This document shows positions 1 through 11,878 of a DNA stretch of 64,000 bases, piece after piece (within the stretch, counting starts at the first letter, position 1; each line of letters begins with the position of its first letter). A program made the position numbers and the translations under genes. Below the pieces are notes generated by a model that saw only the letters and a program-made list of their open reading frames with translations, did no database searches and was not told the DNA's origin. The stretch spans positions 3,348,001 through 3,412,000 of the forward strand of contig NZ_OZ244925.1 of NCBI RefSeq assembly GCF_965221945.1. The letters run 5' to 3'. The stretch comes from Poriferisodalis sp965221945. GTDB lineage: Bacteria; Actinomycetota; Acidimicrobiia; Acidimicrobiales; Poriferisodalaceae.

Positions 1-996
1 TCATTCGGTCGCCTGACCCGCGCGAGGTCCAAGTTCGCGAACGCGCTCAACCCGTTCAACTACATCAGCATGCGGACTGTGCTGAACATGGGCGGGTTTT
101 CCGCCGACTTCAGGTACAAGATCCTCAAGCCGATGTTCGTCAACTTCCTGATGGCGACGAACGTGTTCGATATGCCGGCGGCGCTCTTCGCGCGCTATCT
201 CGAGTTCTTCGACATCGAGACGGCAACGCCCATGCAGACCTGGGACCAGGGAACGCGGCGCATCTACGAGAACCTGTCGGCTGATTTCGGCGACAAGATC
301 TACCTGAATCGGCCGGTGCGCAAGGTGTACCGGCAGCCGTCCGGCGTCGAGGTCGAGGACGAGGCCGGTGCCCGCGAGACCTTCGACGAGGTGATCTTCG
401 CTTGCAATGCGAACCAGACGCTGATGATGCTGGACAAGCCCACGATGCTGGAGCGCTACCTGTTGTCATCGATTCGCTACGAGAGCGAGCTCCACAACCA
501 TGTGGTGGTGCATTCAGACTCGGCAGTGCTGCCCGACGACGAGGTAGAAGTGCTGCGTACACGCAGCAACCACGTCGTCCAGTACGGCGCCAGACCGGAC
601 AACTACGAGATCACCTACATCATGCATAACCAGCAGCCGTGGGCCCAGGAATCCGAGCGGCCCTGCTTGGTGACGTACAACCCGATCACCCCCATCGATG
701 CCGAGAAGATCGTCAAGCGCTGGTGGTTCCAGCACATCGTGCACGACGTTCGCCATGTGACACTGCTCGTCCCGCTGTTCCGTTTCATCCAGGGCAAGCG
801 GCGGAGCTGGTATTGCGGTGCCCACACGCTGGTCAACAGCCAGGAGACCTGCTTCGTAACCGGGCTCGCCGCTGCAACTCAGATCGGTGCGGACTACCCG
901 TTCGATGAGCCCACCGCACGGCAGGCGTTCAACTACTACGGCGGCATCATTCACGGCACCCGCTTCCGCAAGGCCAAGGCCAAGGCCGAGGCCTAA
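1..996 (+). CDS. FAD-dependent oxidoreductase, 3' part (runs off the left edge)
   Basis: The frame is open from base 1, so the first ATG in the window (70) is internal and only the last ~331 residues are present. The protein resembles the C-terminal half of amine-oxidase-like NAD/FAD-binding oxidoreductases: a substrate-domain region ending with a conserved Gly-rich FAD-contacting stretch (VTGLAAATQIGADYPFD near residues 275-292 counted from base 70). The N-terminal dinucleotide fold would lie outside the window, so substrate and exact family cannot be fixed. The tail is Lys/Ala-rich (KAKAKAEA). It is followed by a 116-bp gap and a likely separate promoter for the acyl-CoA ligase, so it need not belong to the downstream catabolic unit. 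Confidence 0.6.
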   Translation, partial: SFGRLTRARSKFANALNPFNYISMRTVLNMGGFSADFRYKILKPMFVNFLMATNVFDMPAALFARYLEFFDIETATPMQTWDQGTRRIYENLSADFGDKIYLNRPVRKVYRQPSGVEVEDEAGARETFDEVIFACNANQTLMMLDKPTMLERYLLSSIRYESELHNHVVVHSDSAVLPDDEVEVLRTRSNHVVQYGARPDNYEITYIMHNQQPWAQESERPCLVTYNPITPIDAEKIVKRWWFQHIVHDVRHVTLLVPLFRFIQGKRRSWYCGAHTLVNSQETCFVTGLAAATQIGADYPFDEPTARQAFNYYGGIIHGTRFRKAKAKAEA

Positions 997-1074
997 CGGG
1001 CCGAACACCTTCCCGCTGGCCGCGAATCCGGCCTGAATTGCTTGCGCGGAGCGTCTCCCAGATATAGCGTGCGA

Positions 1075-1102
1075 TTGGTGATCGTCACGTCAACGGTATT
1101 TT
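1075..1102 (+). promoter_or_regulatory. Candidate promoter of the acyl-CoA ligase, possibly leaderless
   Basis: TTGGTG at 1075-1080 and TATTTT at 1097-1102 are separated by 16 bp. Transcription from it would begin around 1108-1113, and the preferred ATG is at 1113. GGAG lies directly against the ATG, too close to act as a normal ribosome binding site. This fits a leaderless or almost leaderless mRNA, which is common in actinobacteria. Confidence 0.35.
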
Positions 1103-1112
1103 GTGGTTGGAG

Positions 1113-2741
1113 ATGAGCACCGAGACCGCGCACGTCGACCGGTTCGTACTCAATGGCCTGCCGCCGGCTGAACAGTGGCCCGAGATCACCTTGTCCGAGC
1201 CGCTCTTCTTGTACCCGAGCCGACTGAATGCTGCAGCAGTCCTGCTCGACGGCGCGATCGCCCAGGGGTGGGGCCAACGGCCCTGCATGGGACTCGGCGA
1301 CGACATGTGGACCTACGCCGACGTGTACCACTGCGCCAACCGGATCGCCGCAGTGCTCGTGGAGGACTACGAGATCGTGCCGGGGAATCGGGTCCTGCTT
1401 CGAGGGGCCAACGCTCCCTGGATGGTGGCTGCCTGGTTCGCCGTGCTGAAGGCCGGTGCCGTCGCGGTCACGACGATGCCGCTGCTGCGCGTCCAGGAGC
1501 TTGCGCAGGTGTGCGCTAAGTGCGATCCGTCGGTCAGCTTGTGCGCGCAGGGTCTGGAAGCAGAGCTGCAGGAGGTGACCGATGGCCCGATCGCCATCTG
1601 GGGGCCGGCAGGCGATCTGGCGGCGGCGGCTGCAACCAAGTCGGCGGAGTTCACTGCGATAGACACCGCGGCGACGGACCCCGCGCTGCTGGCGTGCACC
1701 TCGGGCACCACCGGCGTCCCCAAGGTGGCCGCGCATTTCCACCGGGACCTGTTGGTGATCGCAGACGCATTCGCGCCGCTGCTGAAAGCACGACCCGACG
1801 ATGTCTTCGTCGGCAGCCCGCCGCTCGCATTCACCTTCGGGCTGGGTGGAGAAGTCGTCTTCCCGATGCGAATAGGAGCGTGCACCTGGTTCTGCGAGGA
1901 AACAGGCCCCGCAGCCTTGGCGAATCTGATCGCCGAGCGGCGAGCCATCGTGTGCTTCAGCTCCCCGACTGCGTACCGGGCGATGCTGGCGCTGGAGCCT
2001 CGCCCGGACCTGTCGTCTCTTCGGCGGGCCGTCTCGGCCGGTGAGTGGCTCCCGCGGGCGACGTTCGAACAGGTCCAAGCGGAGCTTGGCCTGCGGCTGA
2101 TCGATGGAATCGGCTCGACCGAACTGCTGCACATCTTCATCTCGGCATCTGACGACGACATCCGGCCGGGTGCCACGGGCAAGCCGCTGCCCGGGTGGGA
2201 GGCAGCGATCTTCGACAACGACGGCAATCCGGTGCCGCCCGGCGAGCCCGGGAGGCTCGCGGTCAAGGGACCGATCGGCTGCCGGTACCTCAATGACGCG
2301 CGCCAATCCACCTATGTGCAGAACGGCTGGAACTTCACCGGCGACGTCTACACCTGCGATGCCGACGGCTACTTCTGGTACCAAGCCCGCGCCGACGACA
2401 TGATCGTCAGCTCGGGCTACAACATCGCCGCCCCAGAGGTGGAGGAAGCGTTGCTGAGCCACGGGGCTGTCGCCGAAGCGGGCGTGATCGGCACGCCCGA
2501 CACGGAACGGGGCATGGTCGTGCACGCATTCGTCCATCTGTGCGACCCCTCGGCAGCGACGGAGGCACTCGCGGGCGAACTGCAGGACCACACCAAGGCC
2601 GCCATCGCCCCCTACAAGTACCCTCGCCGGATCACCTTCTGCGCTGAGCCACTGCCCAAGACGCCGACAGGAAAGCTCCAGCGGCGGGCGCTGGCCAAGC
2701 TGACAGAGCTGACAGAGCTAGCTGAGCTGGCCGGCGCCTAG
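1113..2741 (+). CDS. Aryl/acyl-CoA ligase, 2-aminobenzoate-CoA ligase-like
   Basis: AMP-forming synthetase of 542 residues that would activate a carboxylic acid to its CoA thioester through an acyl-adenylate. The ATP-binding motif TSGTTGVPK starts at residue ~196, the hinge region carries GDVYTCDADGYFWYQ-type residues, and the catalytic lysine is in PTGK (K ~521). The overall pattern matches the benzoate/2-aminobenzoate-CoA ligase group. The neighbouring monooxygenase/reductase fusion makes 2-aminobenzoate (anthranilate) or a related hydroxybenzoate the most likely substrate; this is inference from context. A TTG at 1101 is in frame, but ATG 1113 is preferred because 1101 falls in the candidate -10 region. 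paaX follows 18 bp downstream. Confidence 0.8.
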   Translation: MSTETAHVDRFVLNGLPPAEQWPEITLSEPLFLYPSRLNAAAVLLDGAIAQGWGQRPCMGLGDDMWTYADVYHCANRIAAVLVEDYEIVPGNRVLLRGANAPWMVAAWFAVLKAGAVAVTTMPLLRVQELAQVCAKCDPSVSLCAQGLEAELQEVTDGPIAIWGPAGDLAAAAATKSAEFTAIDTAATDPALLACTSGTTGVPKVAAHFHRDLLVIADAFAPLLKARPDDVFVGSPPLAFTFGLGGEVVFPMRIGACTWFCEETGPAALANLIAERRAIVCFSSPTAYRAMLALEPRPDLSSLRRAVSAGEWLPRATFEQVQAELGLRLIDGIGSTELLHIFISASDDDIRPGATGKPLPGWEAAIFDNDGNPVPPGEPGRLAVKGPIGCRYLNDARQSTYVQNGWNFTGDVYTCDADGYFWYQARADDMIVSSGYNIAAPEVEEALLSHGAVAEAGVIGTPDTERGMVVHAFVHLCDPSAATEALAGELQDHTKAAIAPYKYPRRITFCAEPLPKTPTGKLQRRALAKLTELTELAELAGA

Positions 2742-2759
2742 CGTCCAGGTTCGAAGACG

Positions 2760-3572
2760 ATGTCGCCAAGAGACCGGATCCTCGACACCTACGGGCTGTT
2801 CGCTCGGGAGTACGGGGGCCCGATAGCGGTCGCCGGGCTCATTGCGTTGATGCGTGAGCTCGGGATCGACGCGCAGGCCGTGCGGTCCGCCGCGTCTCGC
2901 ATGAAGCGTTCAGGCCTGCTGGTGCCTGAGCGAGTGGATGGCAAGGCTGGCTATGCGTTGAGCGCGGATGGGCGCGAGATCCTCGAAGCAGGCGATCTGC
3001 GCATCTTCGGCAGCGGAGCCAGACGCAACGACGCCTCGTGGCTGCTGGTGCTGTTCTCGATTCCTGAGTCCGAACGCCGCAAGCGGTACCTGATCCGGTC
3101 GAGGCTCGCCCGTCTCGGGTTCGCACCGGGCCCCGCTGCGTCGTGGATCGCCCCCGCTTCGCTACTGGAAGAGGCTCGCACGATGCTCAAGCGGAGCGAG
3201 CTGGATGACTACGTGTCGTTCTTCGAAGGCGAATTCCGAGCCGACGCGAACAGCGAGCACATGGCGGCATCGGCGTGGGATCTCGACCTCATCAACAAGC
3301 TGTACGGGGAGTATCTGAGCGCTCAGCGACCCATCTCGGAGTCGTGGGTCGCATCACCTGGGGGGGACCGCGACGCGTTCGTGGCTCACATGAACAACAT
3401 CAGCGCCTGGCGGCCGCTGCCGTACGCCGACCCCGGGCTGCCTCGCTCGGTCACACCCCCGGACTGGCTCGCGGAACAAGCGCGTGAGGTGTTCATGCGG
3501 CTCCATCGGCAGCTTCGGCCCGGCGCGCACCGCTTCTACCTGGAAACCCTCGACGCAGCTGCACGCCGCTAG
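2760..3572 (+). CDS. PaaX-family transcriptional regulator
   Basis: 270 residues, the usual size for PaaX-like repressors. It has an N-terminal winged helix (residues ~1-70, with a PaaX-type AVRSAASRMKRSGLL recognition helix), a central PaaX domain and a C-terminal helical region ending in RFYLETLDAAARR. PaaX proteins sense aryl-CoA thioesters such as phenylacetyl-CoA and repress aromatic catabolic operons. Here it sits between the aryl-CoA ligase and the aryl-CoA oxygenase, so it probably senses the CoA ester made by the ligase and controls this cluster. Its operator is not proven; the palindrome at 6090-6106 is a candidate. Confidence 0.85.
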   Translation: MSPRDRILDTYGLFAREYGGPIAVAGLIALMRELGIDAQAVRSAASRMKRSGLLVPERVDGKAGYALSADGREILEAGDLRIFGSGARRNDASWLLVLFSIPESERRKRYLIRSRLARLGFAPGPAASWIAPASLLEEARTMLKRSELDDYVSFFEGEFRADANSEHMAASAWDLDLINKLYGEYLSAQRPISESWVASPGGDRDAFVAHMNNISAWRPLPYADPGLPRSVTPPDWLAEQAREVFMRLHRQLRPGAHRFYLETLDAAARR

Positions 3573-3641
3573 CCCGCGGCCCGAGCGGCCCGTCAGCCCG
3601 TCTCGAATAGGGACTGGGAACAAGAGCGGGAAACATCGCCG

Positions 3642-5960
3642 TCAGCGCAGGTCGCGGTCGATGAGTGCGTCTGGCACTTGTTCGCGGCGGCGGCTCGTGC
3701 GGCCGGGCCAGTACTGGATGGGCCACGGCTGCTCGCTGCGCCCGAGATCGATCGCGGCGTTGAGGGTCCAGTAGGGGTCGACGAGATGCCCGCGGGCGAT
3801 GAGGCAGATGTCGGCCCTGCCGGCCATGAGCACGGTGTTGACGTCATCGATGCTGGAGATGGCACCCACTGCCATCGTCGGGATGCCGACCGCGTTGCGG
3901 ATCGCCTCGGCAAACGGCGTCTGATACAGGCGCCCATACGCCGGCTCGCCGTCGGTATCAACCTGACCGGTCGAGACGTCGATGATGTCCACGCCGCAGT
4001 CCTTTGCCATGTGACTCAGCTCGATGGCCTCGGAGCGGCTGAACCCGCCCTCCACCCAGTCGGTGGCCGAGATCCGCACCGACAACGGCTTGGCGCGGGG
4101 CCAGGCCTCCCGCACCGCTTCGATGACACGCAGCGGGAACCGCGCCCGATTGTCGAGCGTGCCGCCGTGGTCGTCGCCGCGCTGGTTCGTCGCTGGCGAC
4201 AGGAACGACGACAGGAGGTAGCCGTGCGCAGCATGGACTTCCACCAAGTCGAAGTCGGCGTCGGCTGCTCGATGGGTTGCAGCCACGAAGTCGTCGAGTA
4301 CGGCGTCCATCTGCTCATACGACATCTCCGCTGGCATCTGGCTGCCGCCGCGGTACCGCAGCGGAGAGGCTGACACCAGCGGCCAGTTGCCGGAATCGAG
4401 CGGTACGTCTTCGCCCTCCCATGGCACCTTTGTTGAACCCTTGCGTCCCGCGTGGCCGATCTGAAGGCCGATCTTGGCTTCGGTGAAGGTGTGCACGAAC
4501 CTGGTTATCCCGGCCCAGGCCTCGGCTTGGGGGGTGTTCCAGATCCCGGTGCATCCAGGCGTGATGCGGGCCTCGGGCGACGTGCAGGTCATCTCGGTCA
4601 TCACCAGAGCGGCGCCTCCGACGGCGCGGCTGCCCAGGTGCACCTTGTGCCAGTCGTTCGGCATGCCATCGACAGCGCTGTACTGCGCCATCGGCGACAC
4701 GCCAATGCGGTTTCCGAACGTCACGTCACGCAGCGCGAACGGGTAGAAGATCGGCGGTGTGTCCGGCGTCGACGGCCGGGCGGAGGGCGGCTGCTGGGAT
4801 GCGAACCAGTGCAAGGTCTCGTCGAGGTAGCCGGCGTCCCGCTCGCGCAGGTTGTCGTAAGTGACCCGCTGCGACCTCGTGAACAGCGAGAAGGCAAACT
4901 GCTCGAAGGGACGCTGGCGGTGGTGGTCGACGTGTGCGAACCAGTCCTCGCTGGTCGCCGCGGCCCGCTGCAAGCTCTCGATCTGTGGCCGTCGCTCCGC
5001 CTCGAAGTTCTTGAGCGCTGTGGACACATCGCCGGCTGCGGCCATGGCGTCGGCGAGTGCGATGGCGTCTTCCAGCGCCATCTTGGTGCCGCTGCCGACC
5101 GAATAGTGAGCCGTGTGGGCGGCGTCGCCCAGCAGCACGACGTTGTTCACCACCCACGACTCGCACGAGATTCGGGGGAAGCTGATCCATCTCGAGTTGT
5201 TGCCGATGAGCGGGCGTCCGCCGAGGTGGCGGGCGAAGAGCCGGCTGCACCACCCCATGGCATGTTGGTCAGATTCGCCAGGGGCCAACCCGGCGTCGTG
5301 GCCGCCGAGCTGTGCCCGGTTCCAGGTTGCTTCGGCCATCTCGACGATGAACGTCGAACGCGTGTCGTTGTAGGGATAGATGTGCGCCTGCACGGCGCTG
5401 TGTCCAATGTCTTCGAAGACAGTGTCTTCGAAGATGAAGGTGAAGCGGTCGAAGGGCGCGTCGGTTGCTGTCCAGATGTACTTCGCCGATCCGTAGCTGA
5501 TCGTGGGCCGCAGCTGGGCCGCGTAGCGGGCGCGGGTGCCGCTGTTGACGCCATCGCCGGCAACCACGAGGTCGACGTCGTCTCCTAAGGCGTCGACGTC
5601 AGCCTCGGTTTCAAACTCGACGGACACGCCGAGCTCGGTCGCCCGGCAGGTCAGGATCTCGAGTAGGCGCACCCGAGAAATCGCGGCGAAGCCGTGACCG
5701 TCGGAGGAGATGGTCCGGCCGCAGTAGCGGACATCCATCGCACCCCAATGGCGGAACTCCGATTCGATTGCTGCAATGGCATCTGGGTCGGACTCGGCAA
5801 TGTTGGCCAAGGTCTCGTCGGAGAACACCACGCCGAACCCGAACGTGTCGCCACGGCGGTTGCGCTCGTACACGGTGATGTCATGGTTCGGATCCTGCTG
5901 CTTCATCAGGATGCTGAAGAACAGGCTGGCCGGGCCTCCGCCGATGCACGCGATCTTCAT
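3642..5960 (-). CDS. FAD monooxygenase / Old Yellow Enzyme fusion (2-aminobenzoyl-CoA monooxygenase/reductase type)
   Basis: 772 residues with two enzymes in one chain. Residues 1-~390 form a class A flavin monooxygenase: GGGPAS at 7-12 binds FAD, VVAGDGVNSGTR lies near 132-143, and GDAAHTAHYS at 278-287 is the second FAD/pyrophosphate motif. Residues ~402-772 form an NADH:flavin oxidoreductase of the Old Yellow Enzyme type, with SPMAQYS near 422 and the substrate/FMN histidine motif HAAHGYLLSSFLSP near 570. This domain order is that of 2-aminobenzoyl-CoA monooxygenase/reductase and salicylyl-CoA 5-hydroxylases, in which the second domain reduces the oxygenated ring. It is divergent from the SDR operon and convergent with paaX. 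Salicyl-CoA or another aryl-CoA substrate is possible. Confidence 0.85.
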   Translation of the reverse strand: MKIACIGGGPASLFFSILMKQQDPNHDITVYERNRRGDTFGFGVVFSDETLANIAESDPDAIAAIESEFRHWGAMDVRYCGRTISSDGHGFAAISRVRLLEILTCRATELGVSVEFETEADVDALGDDVDLVVAGDGVNSGTRARYAAQLRPTISYGSAKYIWTATDAPFDRFTFIFEDTVFEDIGHSAVQAHIYPYNDTRSTFIVEMAEATWNRAQLGGHDAGLAPGESDQHAMGWCSRLFARHLGGRPLIGNNSRWISFPRISCESWVVNNVVLLGDAAHTAHYSVGSGTKMALEDAIALADAMAAAGDVSTALKNFEAERRPQIESLQRAAATSEDWFAHVDHHRQRPFEQFAFSLFTRSQRVTYDNLRERDAGYLDETLHWFASQQPPSARPSTPDTPPIFYPFALRDVTFGNRIGVSPMAQYSAVDGMPNDWHKVHLGSRAVGGAALVMTEMTCTSPEARITPGCTGIWNTPQAEAWAGITRFVHTFTEAKIGLQIGHAGRKGSTKVPWEGEDVPLDSGNWPLVSASPLRYRGGSQMPAEMSYEQMDAVLDDFVAATHRAADADFDLVEVHAAHGYLLSSFLSPATNQRGDDHGGTLDNRARFPLRVIEAVREAWPRAKPLSVRISATDWVEGGFSRSEAIELSHMAKDCGVDIIDVSTGQVDTDGEPAYGRLYQTPFAEAIRNAVGIPTMAVGAISSIDDVNTVLMAGRADICLIARGHLVDPYWTLNAAIDLGRSEQPWPIQYWPGRTSRRREQVPDALIDRDLR

Positions 5961-6089
5961 CGGGGTGTCCGCTCCCGGTTCGTCGACATTCGTCGGATCG
6001 GTTCAAGCGAGGCCACAGTTGCCACATCAACTGCTTTCGGGCACAACATCAGCGCATACGAATTCGACGCATTTGGGAAATTGCCGGAA

Positions 6090-6118
6090 TTTTGCGATAG
6101 TCAAAAGAGTAGTATAGT
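6090..6118 (+). promoter_or_regulatory. Divergent control region with palindrome and promoter elements
   Basis: The 230-bp gap between the monooxygenase/reductase (minus) and the SDR gene (plus) contains TTGCGA (6092-6097) and TATAGT (6113-6118), a candidate promoter for the SDR operon with a short 15-bp spacer. A perfect palindrome, TTTTG-N7-CAAAA at 6090-6106, overlaps the -35 box and would be well placed for a repressor such as the PaaX protein encoded nearby. On the minus strand the same bases give TTGACT, a possible -35 element for the opposite gene. Confidence 0.35.
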
Positions 6119-6190
6119 TCTGACGATGCTCGACATCGCCGCCAACCGCCGGGGCGAGCCTGGTCGATTGAATCGCAGCGGGGCCACGGT

Positions 6191-6901
6191 ATGAGTACGG
6201 CCGTGGTCACTGGCGGCACACGCGGCATCGGTCGAGCCGTCGGCCTGCGGCTCGCCGCTGCTGGCCACGATGTCACCGCGCTGGCGACGTCGGAGGCCGC
6301 GGAGCCGCTGCCGGGCATCGCGGCCCGCATCTGCGACGTGACCGATGAAGAGCAGGTGGCCTCGACATTCTCCGACATCGGCCCGGTCGACATCCTCATC
6401 AACAACGCCGGCATCTCGTCGTCGAATCGGCTGGGGCGAACCACGCTCGCACAGTGGAATCACAGCCTGGCCGTCAACGCGACCGGGGTGTTCCTGTGCA
6501 CCCGAGCGATCATCGACCCGATGCTGGAGCGTGGCGCTGGCCGGATCGTGACCGTTGCGTCGACCGCTGGCGTCGAGGGCGACAAGTACATCGCCGCCTA
6601 TTCAGCGTCCAAGCACGCCGTCATGGGCCTGATGCGGGTCGTTGCGGCTGAGGCTGCGGGAACCGGTGTCACGGCCAACACGGTGTGCCCGACCTTCGTC
6701 CGCACCGAGATGACCGTTGCCACCATCGCGAACATCGCGAAAAGGACCGGCAAGAACCTCGCGGATGCCGAGGCGGCACTCGCCAAGGCCACACCCCATG
6801 GACGAATCATCGAAATTGTCGAGGTGGTCGACGCAGTGATGGCGCTCGTGGAGTCAGACCGCAACGGTCAAGAGATCGTGCTCGACGGAGCGCCGACATG
6901 A
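6191..6901 (+). CDS. Short-chain dehydrogenase/reductase (SDR)
   Basis: 236 residues, normal for a classical SDR. The NAD(P)-binding motif TGGTRGIG is at residues ~7-14, NNAG at ~76, the catalytic Ser in TVASTAG, and YSASK (Tyr and Lys of the active site) near 137-141. It probably oxidises or reduces a hydroxy/oxo-acyl-CoA intermediate of the aryl-CoA pathway, in the role of a 3-hydroxyacyl-CoA dehydrogenase. The last codons overlap the next gene by ATGA, so the two are translationally coupled. This is the first gene of a five-gene plus-strand run. Confidence 0.8.
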   Translation: MSTAVVTGGTRGIGRAVGLRLAAAGHDVTALATSEAAEPLPGIAARICDVTDEEQVASTFSDIGPVDILINNAGISSSNRLGRTTLAQWNHSLAVNATGVFLCTRAIIDPMLERGAGRIVTVASTAGVEGDKYIAAYSASKHAVMGLMRVVAAEAAGTGVTANTVCPTFVRTEMTVATIANIAKRTGKNLADAEAALAKATPHGRIIEIVEVVDAVMALVESDRNGQEIVLDGAPT

Positions 6902-7722
6902 CGTTCCGCGCATCTGCTGGGTTCACCGACGACTGGGAGCACTTCGACGTCTCTGTGGATGACCGGGTCGCCACGATCACGCTCCAGCGCCCGGAAACGC
7001 TCAACTCGCTCACCTTCGATGTGTACGCCGACCTGCGCGACCTGTTCCGGGAAGCGCCGCTGCGCGGCGACATCGACGCCATCGTCACCACCGGTCAGGG
7101 ACGGGGCTTCTGCTCTGGCGGCGACGTCGACGAGATCATCGGCGAATTGGTGAGGTTCGATCCCGCCCGCCTGCTCGAGTTCACTCACATGACCGGTGCA
7201 GTCGTTCAGAACATGCGCGAGTGCGCGATCCCGATCATTGCGGCCGTCAACGGCACTGCCGCCGGGGCCGGCGCGGTGATCGCGCTGGCGTCGGACTTCC
7301 GCATCTGTGTGCGGGGGGCTACGTTCCGCTTCCTGTTCACCAAGGTCGGCCTCTCCGGAGGCGACATGGGCTCGGCCTACCTGCTGCCCCGGCTGGTCGG
7401 CCACGGCCGCGCCACCGAGATCCTCATGTTCGGCGATCCTGTCTCTGCTGCCGATGCAGTTGAGATCGGGCTGGCGAACAAGGTGGTCGATCCCGACGAC
7501 CTGCTCGAGGAGTGCACGGCGCTCGCCCGCCGGCTCGCAGACGGACCGAGGCTCGCCTACCGGGCCACGAAGCTGCTGATCAGCCGCGAGGCCGACATGA
7601 GCCTCGCTGCAGCGATCGAGTTCGAAGCCATGACCCAGGCGCTGCTGATGCGCACCGAGGATCATGCCGAGTTCCACCGTGCGTTCGGGGCCTCGGAAAC
7701 GCCGAACTGGAAGGGACGATGA
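6898..7722 (+). CDS. Enoyl-CoA hydratase/isomerase family protein
   Basis: 274 residues of the crotonase fold. The oxyanion-hole segments are visible: FCSGGDVDEI (CoA-binding loop, near residue 70) and AAVNGTAAGAGAVIALASD (near 115-135). It is expected to add water to, isomerise or cleave an unsaturated acyl-CoA produced after ring reduction. The start chosen is ATG 6898, which overlaps the SDR stop by four bases; an upstream extension of the frame is overlapped by the SDR gene and is not needed. RidA starts two bases after its stop. Confidence 0.85.
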   Translation: MTFRASAGFTDDWEHFDVSVDDRVATITLQRPETLNSLTFDVYADLRDLFREAPLRGDIDAIVTTGQGRGFCSGGDVDEIIGELVRFDPARLLEFTHMTGAVVQNMRECAIPIIAAVNGTAAGAGAVIALASDFRICVRGATFRFLFTKVGLSGGDMGSAYLLPRLVGHGRATEILMFGDPVSAADAVEIGLANKVVDPDDLLEECTALARRLADGPRLAYRATKLLISREADMSLAAAIEFEAMTQALLMRTEDHAEFHRAFGASETPNWKGR

Positions 7723-7723
7723 C

Positions 7724-8131
7724 ATGACCACACCACACCGGCTGATCAGCCCGGATTCCATGGCGTCGTCCCCCGGCTTCGCCCACGCCGTCGTCCCCGC
7801 GGACGGGCGAACCGTGTACATCGCCGGGCAGATTTCTTCTGACCCGACCGGAGCCGTCGTCGGGGACACATTCGCCGAGCAGTACGACGTGGCGCTGGGC
7901 AACGTCGTCGAGGCGCTGGCACACGCCGGTGGCGAACCCCACCACATCGTGTCGCTCGTCGTGTATGCAACCGACGTGCAGGCGTACCGCGACGACCGCC
8001 GCGGCGTGGGCGGCGCCCATCGCAAGCACCTGGACCGTCACTTCCCGGCCATGGCAGTGCTCGGCACCACCGCCCTGTTCGAGCCCGACGCCCTGGTCGA
8101 GATCATCGCTACAGCGGTCATTCCCAGCTAA
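7724..8131 (+). CDS. RidA (YjgF/YER057c/UK114) family protein
   Basis: 135 residues with the conserved RidA features: IAGQISSDPTGAVVGDTFAEQ near the N terminus and a C-terminal ALFEPDALVEIIATAV strand. RidA proteins hydrolyse enamines and imines to ketones plus ammonia. In this cluster that would suit removal of the amino group from an enamine formed by reduction of a 2-aminobenzoyl-CoA ring, which is inference from context. AAGGGA (7711-7716) is a good ribosome binding site seven bases before ATG 7724, and this decides the start; an upstream in-frame extension falls inside the hydratase gene. Confidence 0.85.
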   Translation: MTTPHRLISPDSMASSPGFAHAVVPADGRTVYIAGQISSDPTGAVVGDTFAEQYDVALGNVVEALAHAGGEPHHIVSLVVYATDVQAYRDDRRGVGGAHRKHLDRHFPAMAVLGTTALFEPDALVEIIATAVIPS

Positions 8132-8186
8132 GCGAGACACGAGCCGTGCCGCGGACCGCTGAGGAGACGACACCTAGGGTCAACAG

Positions 8187-11858
<3,672 letters not shown>

Positions 11859-11878
11859 CAAATGCAAGGGTGAGAGCG

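Noticed and set aside
993..2591. A 532-codon open frame antisense to the acyl-CoA ligase
   Set aside because: Low-complexity Arg/His/Gln composition; the opposite strand has all ligase motifs.
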